Positions 1 to 5,664 of a stretch of DNA of 5,664 nt are shown one piece after another. The notes beneath the pieces are model-generated. The model had not been told where the DNA came from. It worked only from the letters and a program-made list of their open reading frames with translations, and did not search any database. How positions within the stretch are numbered: the first letter of the stretch is position 1; each line of letters opens with the position of its first letter. Location: NCBI GenBank assembly GCA_003233535.1, contig QIMA01000444.1, forward strand, positions 1 through 5,664, in the 5' to 3' direction. The translations under genes and the position numbers were made by a program. The stretch comes from Rhodanobacteraceae bacterium (GTDB lineage Bacteria > Pseudomonadota > Gammaproteobacteria > Xanthomonadales > SZUA-5).

Positions 1-1
1 C

Positions 2-1345
2 CAGGCTGCAGGAATGGAGCCTTGGGCAGCCGTGGAGTTCGACCCCCTTGCTGCCGCCTCTCACGGCCTCAATTTTTTTGGCGAGAAAGATGGTGCGCAT
101 TCGAGCGCACGGGATGTATCCGTTTCGCCATTCGCATTCGCAACAGATCTAGGGATATCAGATCCGTCTAACGCGGTAGATGTGCTTGTCGGTGGTCCGC
201 CATGTCAGGCATTTGCGCGGGTTGGTAGGGCGAAATTGCGCGAGGTCGCTGACCATCCTGAAGCGTTCAAACTCGATGATCGCGCCCAGCTGTACCTCAA
301 CTTTCTCGCCTATATTGAGGCTTTTCAGCCACTTGCTGTAGTCATGGAAAACGTGCCTGATGTTTTGAATTTTGGCGGGATCAACATCCCGGAAGAAGTG
401 TGCGACGTGCTCGAGTCTCGAGGCTATAAGTGCAGCTATACGCTACTGAACTCCGCGCACTATGGCGTGCCGCAGATGCGGGAGCGAATGTTTCTCATTG
501 CGTTGGCGGGGGAGTTGGGGCAATCCGTTACAATTCCCGCACCGACTCATCAACACAGGTTGCCGTCTGGCTACGACGGAACTCGCGCAGTCGCGCTAAG
601 AAATATCGGCGATTTGTTTTCCAACAGAGTGAGTCGTTTTCAGCGGCCGCCTGATCCTGTCCCCGGTTTGCCCCCTGCAGTGACGGCACGAGATGCACTC
701 TCGGACCTACCGCCCGTTACGTTGCACCTTGAGGGCCAGTTGAAGCGCGGAGCACGCAGGTTTGATGAGTTGATTCGCTACGCCGGGCCGGCAAAATCCG
801 CGTACGCAAAATCGATGAGAGAGTGGAAGGGCTTTGAGAATCAGGACGGAATCTATGACCATGTCATCCGCTTTCTGCCGAGGGACTACAAGATTTTTGC
901 CCGAATGCAGCCGGGTGACCAGTATCCGCAGGCATACGAACTCGCGCAGACGATGCTCGACGAAGAAGTGAGCCGCCGTTTGGGAATGGGCGCATCCGAA
1001 ACGCGTAAATCCGGACTTCGGGACCAGCTTCGCGCGGGGTTTGTTCCGCCCTATGACGCCACTAAGTTTCCGAACAAATGGCGCAAGATGGAGCCCGATG
1101 CGCCTGCGCGCACGCTAATGGCTCATTTGGGAAAGGACGGTTACTCGCACATTCATTACGACAGCAAGCAGGCGAGGACGATTTCAGTGCGCGAGGCGGC
1201 CAGACTTCAGTCTTTCCCGGACGGCTTTAGGTTTTGCGGAACGATGAATCCGGCATTTCGACAGATCGGTAACGCGGTCCCCCCATTGCTCGCCAAAGCT
1301 GTCGCCAATGAAGTGATGACTGCGATACGCAAGGCGGTCGCATGA
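2..1345 (+). CDS. DNA (cytosine-5-)-methyltransferase, Dcm/M.EcoRII-like, 5' end outside window
   Basis: The enzyme transfers a methyl group from S-adenosylmethionine to C5 of cytosine in a specific DNA sequence, protecting host DNA from the partner nuclease encoded next. Numbering from the ATG at 14, it shows motif II (VEFD, E8), motif IV GGPPCQ with catalytic C64, motif VI MENVP (E112), motif VIII YGVPQMRER (Q154, R156, R158), motif IX starting ARTL (R366) and motif X GNAVPP (G419, N420). A target recognition region of roughly 190 residues lies between motifs VIII and IX. The frame is open to the window edge (QAAG before M14), and motif I (FxGxGG, AdoMet binding) is absent. M14 is therefore internal, and some 15 to 25 codons lie upstream. 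The stop overlaps the next start as ATGA, implying translational coupling. The family is clear; the recognition sequence cannot be read from the sequence. Confidence 0.95.
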   Translation, partial: QAAGMEPWAAVEFDPLAAASHGLNFFGEKDGAHSSARDVSVSPFAFATDLGISDPSNAVDVLVGGPPCQAFARVGRAKLREVADHPEAFKLDDRAQLYLNFLAYIEAFQPLAVVMENVPDVLNFGGINIPEEVCDVLESRGYKCSYTLLNSAHYGVPQMRERMFLIALAGELGQSVTIPAPTHQHRLPSGYDGTRAVALRNIGDLFSNRVSRFQRPPDPVPGLPPAVTARDALSDLPPVTLHLEGQLKRGARRFDELIRYAGPAKSAYAKSMREWKGFENQDGIYDHVIRFLPRDYKIFARMQPGDQYPQAYELAQTMLDEEVSRRLGMGASETRKSGLRDQLRAGFVPPYDATKFPNKWRKMEPDAPARTLMAHLGKDGYSHIHYDSKQARTISVREAARLQSFPDGFRFCGTMNPAFRQIGNAVPPLLAKAVANEVMTAIRKAVA

Positions 1346-2436
1346 GCCGGTGCTTCGCAGTCAAACGGCTCTCAGCGTCGGATCTCACGCTATTTCAATG
1401 GCACTACGAGAACCGGAACGCCGGGAATCAAAAGGCCATCAATCTAAACGCAGATGTTTTCGCGCAACAACTATTTCCTGGTTTAGACGCGGGGTCGTAC
1501 AAGGTCGGCCTGACGCTGATCGGTCCCGCGAATCAGCCTCCCCTGACAATGACACGGAAGATCATCAAGAACCCGGCTTATAAGAATTGGCGCCTTGATG
1601 GCGAAACGATTGACAAGGACCAGGAACGGTTCAGCGTCCTGTGCCCCGGAGATTTCGCCTTGATCGTGTTTGAGGGCGACCGAAAGCCCGAGGATCTCAA
1701 GGTCGTCTTTTTTGCTTTGGGGCTAGACCAGGACAGGGCTGCGCACAAGGCTTTTGATCGATTATTCGAGGCTGACGGGCGCAAGACCATGCTTGCACTA
1801 GATACGCTGGACCTGCAAGCCATCGCAACTGAAGGTGAGTTGTCGGCGGATCACTCTCTTCGCGGTTTGCTGATCGATGAGGACCTTATTGATGCGACCA
1901 CTGGCAGCGCCGACGCGCTCCAGCGTTTTGTCTATCGCGTAGGGCGAAATACGCGGATTGACAAACAAACGCTGCAGAAGGCAAGGGCACAAGGCGAGGC
2001 GATCGGTGAGTTGGGCGAATCCTTGGTTGAACTGTACCTTTCGGAGTGTGTTCAAACGGGGCAATTTTCCTCCTATGAATGGCTTTCACAACGCAACGCG
2101 ATCTCTCCAATGGACTTCGAGGCGACTGCGCCTGATGGCGTCGTTGAATCGATAGAGGTGAAGTCAACATCTGGCGAGTTCAAGCGCGCATTTCATGTGT
2201 CGTTAGCGGAGTTACGTGAGGCAGTTGCTGGCAATCGCCCATACCGTATTTATCGCGTTTATGACGCTTCTGCCGAGGGCGCGAAGTTACGGATCTCCCA
2301 GGACTTCACTCCTCTTTCGCTCAGAATACTCAAAGCGTTTGCCCCCTTGCCGCAAGGGGTTTCGCCCGACAGCGTTTCGGTTTCGCCTGAAGTGCTTTCG
2401 TTCGGAAACGTGATAAACCTCGCTCCTGGAGAGTAG
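1342..2436 (+). CDS. Probable restriction endonuclease: EcoRII-N/B3-like domain fused to DUF3883 PD-(D/E)XK nuclease
   Basis: This is the probable nuclease partner of the upstream methylase, predicted to cut DNA lacking its methyl mark. The N-terminal part (about residues 5-150) resembles, from memory, the effector DNA-binding domain of EcoRII: KRLSASD (8-14; EcoRII has KRLSAND), LFPGLD (44-49), YKNWRL (80-85) and PGDFALIVFEG (102-112), the last typical of a B3-type barrel. The C-terminal part (about 215-310) matches DUF3883, a PD-(D/E)XK-like nuclease family: helix GELGE with E223 and E226, then D258 in SPMDFEA, then E272-V273-K274 in IEVKST, followed by F284, S287 and E290 of the conserved helix and a YRIYRVYD strand. 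The start ATG overlaps the methylase stop by 4 bases and has AAGGCGG at 1331-1337. The catalytic residues look intact. The nuclease fold is well supported; the EcoRII-N assignment and the role as cognate restriction enzyme are inferences. Confidence 0.82.
   Translation: MSRCFAVKRLSASDLTLFQWHYENRNAGNQKAINLNADVFAQQLFPGLDAGSYKVGLTLIGPANQPPLTMTRKIIKNPAYKNWRLDGETIDKDQERFSVLCPGDFALIVFEGDRKPEDLKVVFFALGLDQDRAAHKAFDRLFEADGRKTMLALDTLDLQAIATEGELSADHSLRGLLIDEDLIDATTGSADALQRFVYRVGRNTRIDKQTLQKARAQGEAIGELGESLVELYLSECVQTGQFSSYEWLSQRNAISPMDFEATAPDGVVESIEVKSTSGEFKRAFHVSLAELREAVAGNRPYRIYRVYDASAEGAKLRISQDFTPLSLRILKAFAPLPQGVSPDSVSVSPEVLSFGNVINLAPGE
2428..2433 (+). promoter_or_regulatory. Ribosome binding site for the vsr remnant
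   Basis: GGAGAG lies inside the last codons of the restriction gene, 7 bases before the ATG at 2441. This good Shine-Dalgarno match at normal spacing, with the start only 4 bases after the upstream stop, supports 2441 as the original vsr start and a co-translated three-gene operon. Confidence 0.6.
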
Positions 2437-2440
2437 GGCG

Positions 2441-2590
2441 ATGACAGATGTACTCACTTCAGATCAGCGACGTCGCAACATGTCGCGGATCAGCAACGGT
2501 GTTTTTCAAGCTAGTTGGTCGGTAAATCTATGCGGCGATCATCAGCTTCTGGCTGTTGTTCGTGACCGCGTTGATTCGTTCTGGGTTTAG
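2441..2590 (+). pseudogene. vsr: vsr remnant: N-terminus of very short patch repair endonuclease, truncated
   Basis: Vsr nicks DNA 5' of the T in T:G mismatches produced by deamination of 5-methylcytosine, and is often encoded beside C5 methylases. The first 17 residues, MTDVLTSDQRRRNMSRI, look like a normal Vsr N-terminus (families typically continue as MSRIRGKDTKPE). From about base 2491 the match stops. The frame continues as unrelated codons to a TAG at 2588-2590, giving 49 residues instead of about 130-150. The catalytic core (the GRPD segment and the HGCFWH zinc-binding motif) is not visible in any frame downstream. Position in the operon, the ribosome binding site and the N-terminal match together support vsr. 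The short match means the identification rests partly on context. The likely cause is a deletion or insertion with its breakpoint at about 2490-2500. Confidence 0.72.
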
Positions 2591-3035
2591 CGAAACGACG
2601 ACTGGCGGTGACCAGTTTCGTGTGTGGCCACTCCACCGTTATCGATCGCCGTTTATGTGGTCTGCCGCCGCTGAGGGGGATAAAGAAATCGTCGAGAGCG
2701 TTCTGCAGGCACCGCCCACGTCGTTGGCACAGCGCGCAGCGCTACGGTTGGGGCTAATCAGATCCACAAGCAGAGCTGAGTACACATGCTGATCGGCGGC
2801 CTATGACCTCCGACCCTGGTATTTGCGGGCCAGATCCGTAAGGTGTTGCGCCTCGAAAGTCCGCCATGAACGATTCCAAACGTCTGCCACGCTGTTGGCG
2901 CGGAGCTTGTGTTGACTCCTTGCTTATCTGACTCACCCGCTTTGCCGGGCCGAGTCCTGACTTTAGGGGCTATGCTAAGCAAGCCGCCAAACGCGGATCC
3001 AGACGAGTCGGTTTCGTCGTGGCGCATCATGCCTA
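2591..3035. other. Gene-poor stretch between broken vsr and the M13 peptidase gene
   Basis: No recognisable gene on either strand. One + strand frame is open from 2526 to the TGA at 2790-2792. It begins with a hydrophobic run (IISFWLLFVTALI, encoded at 2538-2576) and continues as a plausible soluble tail, but it has no ATG before 2655 and no ribosome binding site, so I do not call it a gene. The 8-base inverted repeat CTTGCTTA (2919-2926) / TAAGCAAG (2976-2983) and a TATGCT hexamer at 2971-2976 lie in the probable promoter region of the peptidase gene, but no convincing -35 box is spaced to fit. No terminator is visible for the restriction operon. The stretch is best read as scar DNA from the event that removed vsr, plus the native upstream region of the peptidase gene. 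Confidence 0.5.
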
Positions 3036-3044
3036 GTGGAAGGA
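3036..3044 (+). promoter_or_regulatory. Ribosome binding site that decides the M13 peptidase start
   Basis: GTGGAAGGA immediately precedes the ATG at 3048. The in-frame GTG at 3036 is part of this purine-rich Shine-Dalgarno stretch and would add only MEGT ahead of the signal peptide. The ATG at 3048 is therefore the better start. Spacing from GGAAGG is short (4 bases) but workable. Confidence 0.55.
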
Positions 3045-3047
3045 ACT

Positions 3048-5168
3048 ATGAACTTGGATCGATTTGCTTTGAAACCCCTAAGTTTGGCGCTCGCCGCCAG
3101 TTTGGCGCTGGTCGCCTGCGGTAGCGATGAGGCTCCGGCCCCGCAAACCAGCGAGCCGGTCGCTAAGACCGAGTCGGTACCAGCAAAGCTGCAGTTAGAT
3201 GAGTCTAGTCTGCCGCCATACATGTCCTTTAAGGCGGATGAATTGGACAGCGCGGTGTCTGCCTGCACCGACTTTAACGCGCACGCCAATCAGCGCTGGC
3301 TGGACAGCAACCCGATTCCCGGTGATCGCACGACCTGGGGTAGCTTCGAGGTACTGCGCGAACGCTCGCTGGCGGTGCAGAAGCAAATTGTTGAAGCAGC
3401 GGCGGCCAACGAGAGTGCGACCGGAACGTTGAAACTGGTCGGCGATTTCTGGGCCACCGGCATGGATGATGCGGCGATCGAAGCAATCGGAATCACCCCG
3501 ATTCAGCCGATGCTCGACGCAATCGACGCGCTAAACACCCCGGAACAGCTGGTCGAGCATATCCGTGCGGACTACGGCAAAGGCAGCGGTTTGCTGTTTG
3601 ATTTCGGTCCGGAGTCTGATTTCCAGGATTCCAGCAAAGTGATTGTTTACGCGCTGCAGGGTGGTCTGGGTCTGCCCGATAAGGGCTACTACAGCGACGA
3701 GCAGCACAAGGAAGCGCGCGATGGCTATGAGTTACACATCGCGACCCTGCTGACCATCGCCGGCGCCGACGCGAGCCAAGCCGAGTCTGACGCTGCCGCC
3801 ATCATGGCCTTGGAAACGACGCTAGCCGACGCATCGTATTCCAGCGAAGAGATGTCCCGCGACATCTCCAAGTATTACAACCCGGTCAGCGTCAGCGACG
3901 CCGATGCGATTACCCCGGCGTTTTCCTGGGATGCGTTCTTTGCCGCCAACGGCATAGCGTCGCCGGCGCAGTTTTCGCTGTCCAACCCGGATTTCTTCGC
4001 CAAGCTCAACGGGATGTTCGCCAGCACGTCGATGGATCATTGGAAGGCCTACTTGCGCTTTCACACTATCGATCAAGCGTCGCGGTACTTGAGCAAGGCT
4101 TACGCCGATCAGAATTTCGAGTTCTACGGCAAGGCGCTGCGCGGTCAGCAGGAACAACTGCCGCGCTGGAAGCGCGTACTCAACGAGGTCAACGGCTCGG
4201 TTGGCCAGGCCCTGGGTCAGCAGTACGTGGAAGTGGCTTTCCCGCCGGAGTCCAAGGTGGCGATGGAGAAGTTGGTCTCCAACCTGTCCGACGCTTTGAA
4301 GCTGCGCCTGGAGAAATTAGAGTGGATGAGCCCGGAAACGCGCGAGAAAGCACTGGCCAAGTGGGCTAGCTTTACGCCGAAGATTGGCTATCCGGACAAG
4401 TGGCGTGATTGGTCGGGTCTGAGCACCAGTCGCGACAGCTACGTCGGCAACTTCTTGGCTGCTCAAGCTTTCAACCACAAGTTCCAGATGGACAAGGTGG
4501 GCAAGCCAAAGGACAAGACCGAATGGGGCATGACGCCGCAGACCATCAACGCGTCCTATAACCCGCTGCAGAACGAGATCACCTTCCCTGCCGCAATCTT
4601 GCAGCCGCCGTTCTTTGACGCCAACGCCGATGCAGCCCTGAACTACGGCGGTATCGGTGCCGTTATCGGCCACGAGATGCTGCACGGTTACGACGATCAA
4701 GGCAGTCGCTTTGACGCCGAGGGTAGCTTCGTCAACTGGTGGCAGCCGGAAGACACGGAAGGCTTCAAGGCCAAGACCGCGATGCTGGTCGAGCAGTTCA
4801 ACAGCTACGAGGCGCTGCCCGGCAAGTTCGTCAACGGCAACCTGACCTTGGGCGAGAATATTGCTGATTTGGGTGGTCTGACGGTGTCTTACGACGCCAT
4901 GCAGCTGGCTCAAGGCGAAGGCTTTAGCGATCCGAATATCGACGGCTTCACCCAGGAGCAGCGCTTCTTCCTCAACTGGGCGACGGTTTGGCGGCGCAAC
5001 TACACCGACAAGGAAATGGGTGTGCGTTTGACCACCGATTCGCATGCGCCGGCGAAGTTCCGCGCCATGGGTGCGCCGCAGAATATGCCGACGTTCGTTG
5101 AGGCCTTCGGTTGCGAAGATAGCGACCCGATGGTGCGTAGCGGTGACGATCGAATTGCGATCTGGTAG
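3048..5168 (+). CDS. M13 family (neprilysin/PepO-like) zinc metallopeptidase, lipoprotein
   Basis: A 706-residue endopeptidase expected to act on peptides in the cell envelope. Residues 1-23 form a lipoprotein signal peptide ending in the lipobox LVAC with C24. The following Gly-Ser rather than Asp suggests outer-membrane sorting. A Pro/Ala-rich linker (about 27-55) follows. The M13 N-terminal domain begins near 73 (CTDFNAHANQRWL, then IPGDRTTWGSFE). The catalytic domain has NASYNP (501-506), ITFPAAILQPPFF, the zinc site HEMLH (H542, E543, H546), the third ligand in GENIADLGG (E603, with D607), and the substrate-binding H666 and R672 in SHAPAKFR. It ends FGCEDSD...IAIW, the usual M13 C-terminus. 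All catalytic residues and the full family length are present, so it should be active. It stands alone between its own upstream region and a strong terminator. The substrate is unknown. It is called PepO-like by family only, so no symbol is given. Confidence 0.95.
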   Translation: MNLDRFALKPLSLALAASLALVACGSDEAPAPQTSEPVAKTESVPAKLQLDESSLPPYMSFKADELDSAVSACTDFNAHANQRWLDSNPIPGDRTTWGSFEVLRERSLAVQKQIVEAAAANESATGTLKLVGDFWATGMDDAAIEAIGITPIQPMLDAIDALNTPEQLVEHIRADYGKGSGLLFDFGPESDFQDSSKVIVYALQGGLGLPDKGYYSDEQHKEARDGYELHIATLLTIAGADASQAESDAAAIMALETTLADASYSSEEMSRDISKYYNPVSVSDADAITPAFSWDAFFAANGIASPAQFSLSNPDFFAKLNGMFASTSMDHWKAYLRFHTIDQASRYLSKAYADQNFEFYGKALRGQQEQLPRWKRVLNEVNGSVGQALGQQYVEVAFPPESKVAMEKLVSNLSDALKLRLEKLEWMSPETREKALAKWASFTPKIGYPDKWRDWSGLSTSRDSYVGNFLAAQAFNHKFQMDKVGKPKDKTEWGMTPQTINASYNPLQNEITFPAAILQPPFFDANADAALNYGGIGAVIGHEMLHGYDDQGSRFDAEGSFVNWWQPEDTEGFKAKTAMLVEQFNSYEALPGKFVNGNLTLGENIADLGGLTVSYDAMQLAQGEGFSDPNIDGFTQEQRFFLNWATVWRRNYTDKEMGVRLTTDSHAPAKFRAMGAPQNMPTFVEAFGCEDSDPMVRSGDDRIAIW

Positions 5169-5171
5169 GCG

Positions 5172-5234
5172 CCTAGCGCGGATATTTCATGAACTCGCGA
5201 GGGCGCGTGAAGTTCATGAAACATCCGGGCTAGG
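5172..5234. repeat. Long imperfect palindrome (24-base arms) after the M13 gene
   Basis: The arm at 5172-5195 (CCTAGC, CGGAT, TTTCATGAACT with single bases between) pairs with 5211-5234 with only two mismatches (5178/5228 and 5184/5222). The 15-base centre itself contains CGCG-AGGG-CGCG, able to form a further 4-pair helix. Each arm carries the perfect 8-base palindrome TTCATGAA (5186-5193 and 5213-5220). The palindrome starts 3 bases after the TAG. As RNA it would be a strong hairpin protecting the 3' end of the peptidase message. As DNA it could be a repeated palindromic element or a protein-binding site. There is no T tract directly after it, so it is not itself a rho-independent terminator. 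Confidence 0.75.
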
Positions 5235-5257
5235 GACATCGTGATAGTGAAACAGTG

Positions 5258-5284
5258 GGGGCGGTCGCAAGACCGCCCCTTTTT
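5258..5284 (+). terminator. Rho-independent terminator of the M13 peptidase gene
   Basis: A perfect 9-pair GC-rich stem, GGGGCGGTC (5258-5266) with GACCGCCCC (5271-5279), is closed by a GCAA tetraloop (GNRA type) and followed at once by TTTTT (5280-5284). It lies 90 bases after the peptidase stop, beyond the long palindrome. It should end the peptidase transcript and separate it from the downstream gene. Confidence 0.93.
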
Positions 5285-5343
5285 ACTTGCACCGCTTGTT
5301 CATAGCGGTGACGCTATGCCTCGCCCTCCTCACTTGGCTAGCT

Positions 5344-5664
5344 ATGAGCAGCGATCAGCCACCATCACCTAAACAACCGCCGGCACCGGTGCTCAGTCCG
5401 AAAGCGCGAGTGGCAATGGCGCGGGTGCAGCGCAAGCGACCGCGCAAAGCCGCTGCACAGGTGTCGAACGGTCCGAGAACGCGCTGGGGCATGCTGCTGG
5501 TGCTCACGCTCAGCGTGGCCGGGGCGACTGGCTACATGCGCATGAAGGCCGACCAGAACCTGGAACGGGTGCGCCAGGAGAACGTCGCGATCGCGGCAAT
5601 GGAACGGGCCTACGGGGGCGGGCCAACGCGCCGACCGCAGCCGGTTGCCGAAGTCGCTCCTAGC
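5344..5664 (+). CDS. Predicted single-pass membrane protein of unknown function, 3' end outside window
   Basis: An open frame of 107 codons with no stop before the window edge. I do not recognise the family. The N-terminus is Pro-rich (residues 5-19, PPSPKQPP), then strongly basic (20-47, including VQRKRPRK), then one probable transmembrane helix (about 48-65, beginning WGMLLVLTLS). After it comes a charged, possibly coiled segment (66-89, with NLERVRQEN) and the beginning of a Pro/Arg/Ala-rich stretch. A basic flank before a single helix predicts a cytoplasmic N-terminus and a periplasmic C-terminal part whose domain is not in view. Codon use (CTG, GCG, CGC, GTG) is typical of a GC-rich real gene. 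No good Shine-Dalgarno precedes the ATG at 5344. The frame is open back to 5251 and encodes a hydrophobic run just upstream, so a non-ATG start (TTG 5287, TTG 5296 or GTG 5308) is possible. Confidence 0.65.
   Translation, partial: MSSDQPPSPKQPPAPVLSPKARVAMARVQRKRPRKAAAQVSNGPRTRWGMLLVLTLSVAGATGYMRMKADQNLERVRQENVAIAAMERAYGGGPTRRPQPVAEVAPS

Noticed and set aside
1..5. CCAGG sites (EcoRII/Dcm-type CCWGG), for example at 1-5 and several within the genes, as a clue to methylase specificity
   Set aside because: The sites are common at this base composition, and their presence or absence in one window says nothing about recognition. The target recognition region cannot be decoded by eye.
2912..2940. 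TTGACT at 2912-2917 as a -35 box for the peptidase gene
   Set aside because: At 16 to 18 bases downstream the sequence is CACCCG/ACCCGC/CCCGCT, nothing like a -10 box. The TATGCT at 2971 is too far away.
2919..2983. Inverted repeat CTTGCTTA / TAAGCAAG
   Set aside because: Only 8 bases with a 49-base gap. A match this short is easily expected by chance in several hundred bases, and no other element supports an operator or hairpin.
2758..3030. 90-residue minus-strand open frame in the gene-poor stretch
   Set aside because: No ribosome binding site, no recognisable motif, unlikely residue composition, and it overlaps the probable peptidase promoter region.
3822..4157. 111-residue minus-strand and 109-residue plus-strand alternative frames (the latter at 4040-4369) within the peptidase gene
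   Set aside because: Arg/Gly/Val-rich composition typical of shadow translation, with full overlap of a certain gene.
4317..5045. 242-residue open frame on the minus strand inside the peptidase gene
   Set aside because: It lies wholly antisense to a gene with complete M13 catalytic motifs. It arises from the codon bias of that gene and shows no recognisable domain or ribosome binding site.
5287..5320. TTGCAC (5287-5292) with TATGCC (5315-5320) as a promoter for the last gene
   Set aside because: The 22-base spacer is well outside the usual 16 to 18, and the alternative TTGTTC (5296-5301) leaves only 13 bases.

Overview
This window looks like chromosomal DNA from a gammaproteobacterium. A member of Xanthomonadales or a close relative is my best guess. 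It rests on a lipoprotein M13 metallopeptidase of the type common there, moderately high GC, and codon use rich in GCC, GGC and CTG in the right half. This is inference by eye, with no database search.

Left block (1 to about 2490): the 3' part of a restriction-modification operon, all on the + strand. A C5-cytosine DNA methyltransferase has lost only its extreme N-terminus to the window edge. It overlaps by 4 bases (ATGA) a 364-residue protein that I read as the cognate restriction endonuclease. That protein has an EcoRII-N/B3-like DNA-binding domain at the front and a DUF3883-type PD-(D/E)XK nuclease domain at the back. Four bases after its stop, behind a good ribosome binding site, begins a vsr gene (very short patch repair endonuclease, the usual companion of a 5mC methylase). 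Only about 17 Vsr-like codons survive before the reading frame runs into unrelated sequence, so vsr is destroyed. The operon logic would have been: modify host DNA, cut unmodified DNA, repair the T:G mismatches that arise when 5-methylcytosine deaminates. The last function is lost here.

Middle (about 2491 to 3047): non-coding or scar DNA between the broken vsr and the next gene. It holds one dubious short open frame with a hydrophobic stretch and nothing I can identify. It is probably the edge of the acquired block.

Right block (3048 to 5664): a complete secreted M13 (neprilysin/PepO-family) zinc metallopeptidase with a lipoprotein signal peptide. It is followed by a long imperfect palindrome and then a textbook rho-independent terminator with a GCAA loop. 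A last + strand gene for a single-pass membrane protein of unknown function starts at about 5344 and runs off the window without a stop. No RNA genes, CRISPR arrays, insertion sequences or attachment sites were recognised.
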